DNA from: Colius striatus
Lineage: Eukaryota; Chordata; Aves; Coliiformes; Coliidae
Assembly: GCF_028858725.1 (NCBI RefSeq)
Contig: NC_084773.1
Span: 10,732,350 to 10,796,349 of the forward strand
Direction of reading: 5' to 3'
DNA length: 64,000 nt
Shown here: positions 60,701 to 64,000 of the stretch, piece by piece
Layout: each line of letters begins with the position of its first letter
How positions within the stretch are numbered: position 1 is the stretch's first letter
The notes under the pieces: generated by a model
The model's database searches: none
Told to the model about the DNA's origin: nothing
What the model saw: the letters and a program-made list of their open reading frames with translations, nothing else
Position numbers and translations under genes: made by a program

Positions 60701-62138
60701 GGCAATGTGCATCTTTAACATGGCACCTGATAGAGAGGGATTTTTTTTGAATCTGTGTGCCACCTGTGACCACTTCTTTGTGGAGTGCCAGGAGAGGTGA
60801 TAAGACCTTGTGTTTGTATTCAGCTCACAGCTAGTCAAATGCCTTAAAAGGATTGCTGTTTTAGAGTGGGAAGAGTCAAGGATTTGCACAAGGGGATACA
60901 TCGAATCTTACTGAGGTAAATCAGGTCAAAACCCTGAAGTTGATCCAAAGTACTGTGTGCCATAGTGTATTAGAGCTTACAAGGTGATTGTAGAGCCAGC
61001 AGAGGTTCTACTGCTGGTGTGGTTTCTGTCAAAGCCAGGCATGGGCAGTTTTATGGGTGGCAGAGCAGTTTCCCTTTCACTTCTGGAGGCCAATAATATC
61101 ACAGCAGTGATATGGGAGATGACCAGTTGGCTGAAAAGATGTGAATGTTCTCTCGGGGAAGGCAGTAAAAAAAAGGCTTCATCAGGGGAATGGGGATTTC
61201 TGTCTTGTCATCTTTCCGAGAGGCAGGTCATGTGTAGGTAGGGCAGGCTAGGTACTGCAACTCTTCAAATTCTGACCATAGCTCTCTGCTGCCTGAGGAT
61301 TTGACCTTAGAAAACCCATTAGATAGGACCATGCCTTGTTCTGGTTTTGTAACTGCCAGTGATGATGCTCATCTGTGTCTGACAAAGGCAATGTGGTGGA
61401 GACAGGCGGATGTAAAGAAGGTGGAGAACTTTGTGCTAACAGGGTTCTAGGCAGTGTCTTTTTACAATCTTACTGTTGTGCTTAAAATCAGAGTAGTTCC
61501 TGTGTCTTGCATAGGATGAGAAGAAAAATGCTAAACCTTGGCTTTTGGAAGTGTTGGTTTTGGAAGATAAAGAGTCTGTATGATCCATTTAGGTAAAGAT
61601 ATGTGAAGTTCTCCTTGCCTTCAGACTGCAGGATTGGTAACAGTGACACATTTCAGATAGGAGCCTTCATTTTTTCTGTGCAACAGTTGAAATCAAATTG
61701 TTGACTGTTAACTTTATCTTGGGAGGTAGAATGATCATGTTCTGTTGCAGCAGGGTTTCTGTCTCCATCTGATGCTGCCATGTATTGTTACTGAGTCTCG
61801 ATTTCTTTTATGAATCTACCAAAACTCAAAAAATTATAAGATTTAATCCAACATGGTGTTATGCTGCTCTGAAGGTGCTTGTTGCTCTGATATAAGATAG
61901 TGTTTTTGCACTGCCCACTCGAATGCCTGTGGGCAGAGTAAGGGCAGGTGGTATTTCATTGTGCAATACAGTCTTTCAGGTGCTGATCATTTGCTGTAAT
62001 AAGCAGGAAGCAGTTGTGCAGGGGCCTAATGGCAGGGATGTGTTTTTTAGTTCTGACTCACAATTGATTTAATGTTGCTTTTTTTCTCTGCTGTGGTTGT
62101 CTTGTGCTCTGTTTGACCTGGATGAGAAGGAAGGCAGG
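57793..62138 (+). other. TPRA1: Probable TPRA1 5' intronic region
   Basis: About 4.3 kb from the CpG island to the first coding exon. No other coding segment was recognised; further noncoding 5' exons cannot be excluded. No transposon was identified. Confidence 0.45.
58020..58055. repeat. Perfect 18-bp tandem duplication
   Basis: GAGTGGATCACGCTGCTC occurs twice head to tail, without mismatch. Located in the probable TPRA1 first intron inside the CpG-rich block. Confidence 0.92.

Positions 62139-64000
<1,862 letters not shown>

Overview
This window is vertebrate nuclear DNA, almost certainly from a bird. The evidence is long intron-interrupted genes with canonical GT..AG junctions, CpG-island promoters, compact introns and decayed CR1 LINE copies. 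No prokaryotic, viral or plasmid gene organisation is present. The CR1 content alone would also allow another sauropsid. The species cannot be read from the sequence.

Three protein-coding genes are supported, in the order PODXL2 - MCM2 - TPRA1, which from established knowledge is also the human 3q21 order. (1) PODXL2 (endoglycan) lies on the minus strand. Its start codon is at 32699 and its stop at 4044. It has eight coding exons, 1926 nt, about 641 aa. (2) MCM2 (replicative helicase subunit) lies on the minus strand. Its start codon is at 53539 and its stop at 42702. It has sixteen coding exons, 2667 nt, about 888 aa. The two genes are tandem, with PODXL2 downstream of MCM2. (3) TPRA1 (seven-transmembrane adipocyte-associated protein, GPR175) lies on the plus strand, head-to-head with MCM2. 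Only its promoter and first two coding exons (62139-62329 and 62482-62614) are inside the window. The rest lies beyond position 64000. All exon phases of the PODXL2 and MCM2 models close without a frameshift, and the deduced proteins follow their families end to end.

Layout: 1-3575 is PODXL2 downstream flank with a possible distal poly(A) site. 3575-32699 is PODXL2, with introns 1 and 2 each 9-10 kb. 32.1-33.2 kb is its CpG-rich promoter. 33.4-34.2 kb is an antisense CR1 copy, followed by a broken tetraspanin (CD9-like) gene copy at 34.4-34.63 kb. 34.6-42.1 kb is gene-free. 42.1-53.6 kb is MCM2, with an E2F-motif promoter. 53.7-56.9 kb is gene-free. 56.9-57.9 kb is the TPRA1 CpG island, with a small GC-rich minisatellite and a CCAAT/TATA-like core promoter. 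57.8-62.1 kb is 5' intronic TPRA1 sequence.

The genes are functionally unrelated: a sialomucin adhesion protein, a DNA-replication helicase and a membrane receptor-like protein. They share a syntenic block, not a pathway. No new biological system was found. The most unusual items are the frameshifted CD9-like copy, the conserved pair of endoglycan sulfation tyrosines spanning an exon junction, and a shortened MCM2 N-terminal tail.
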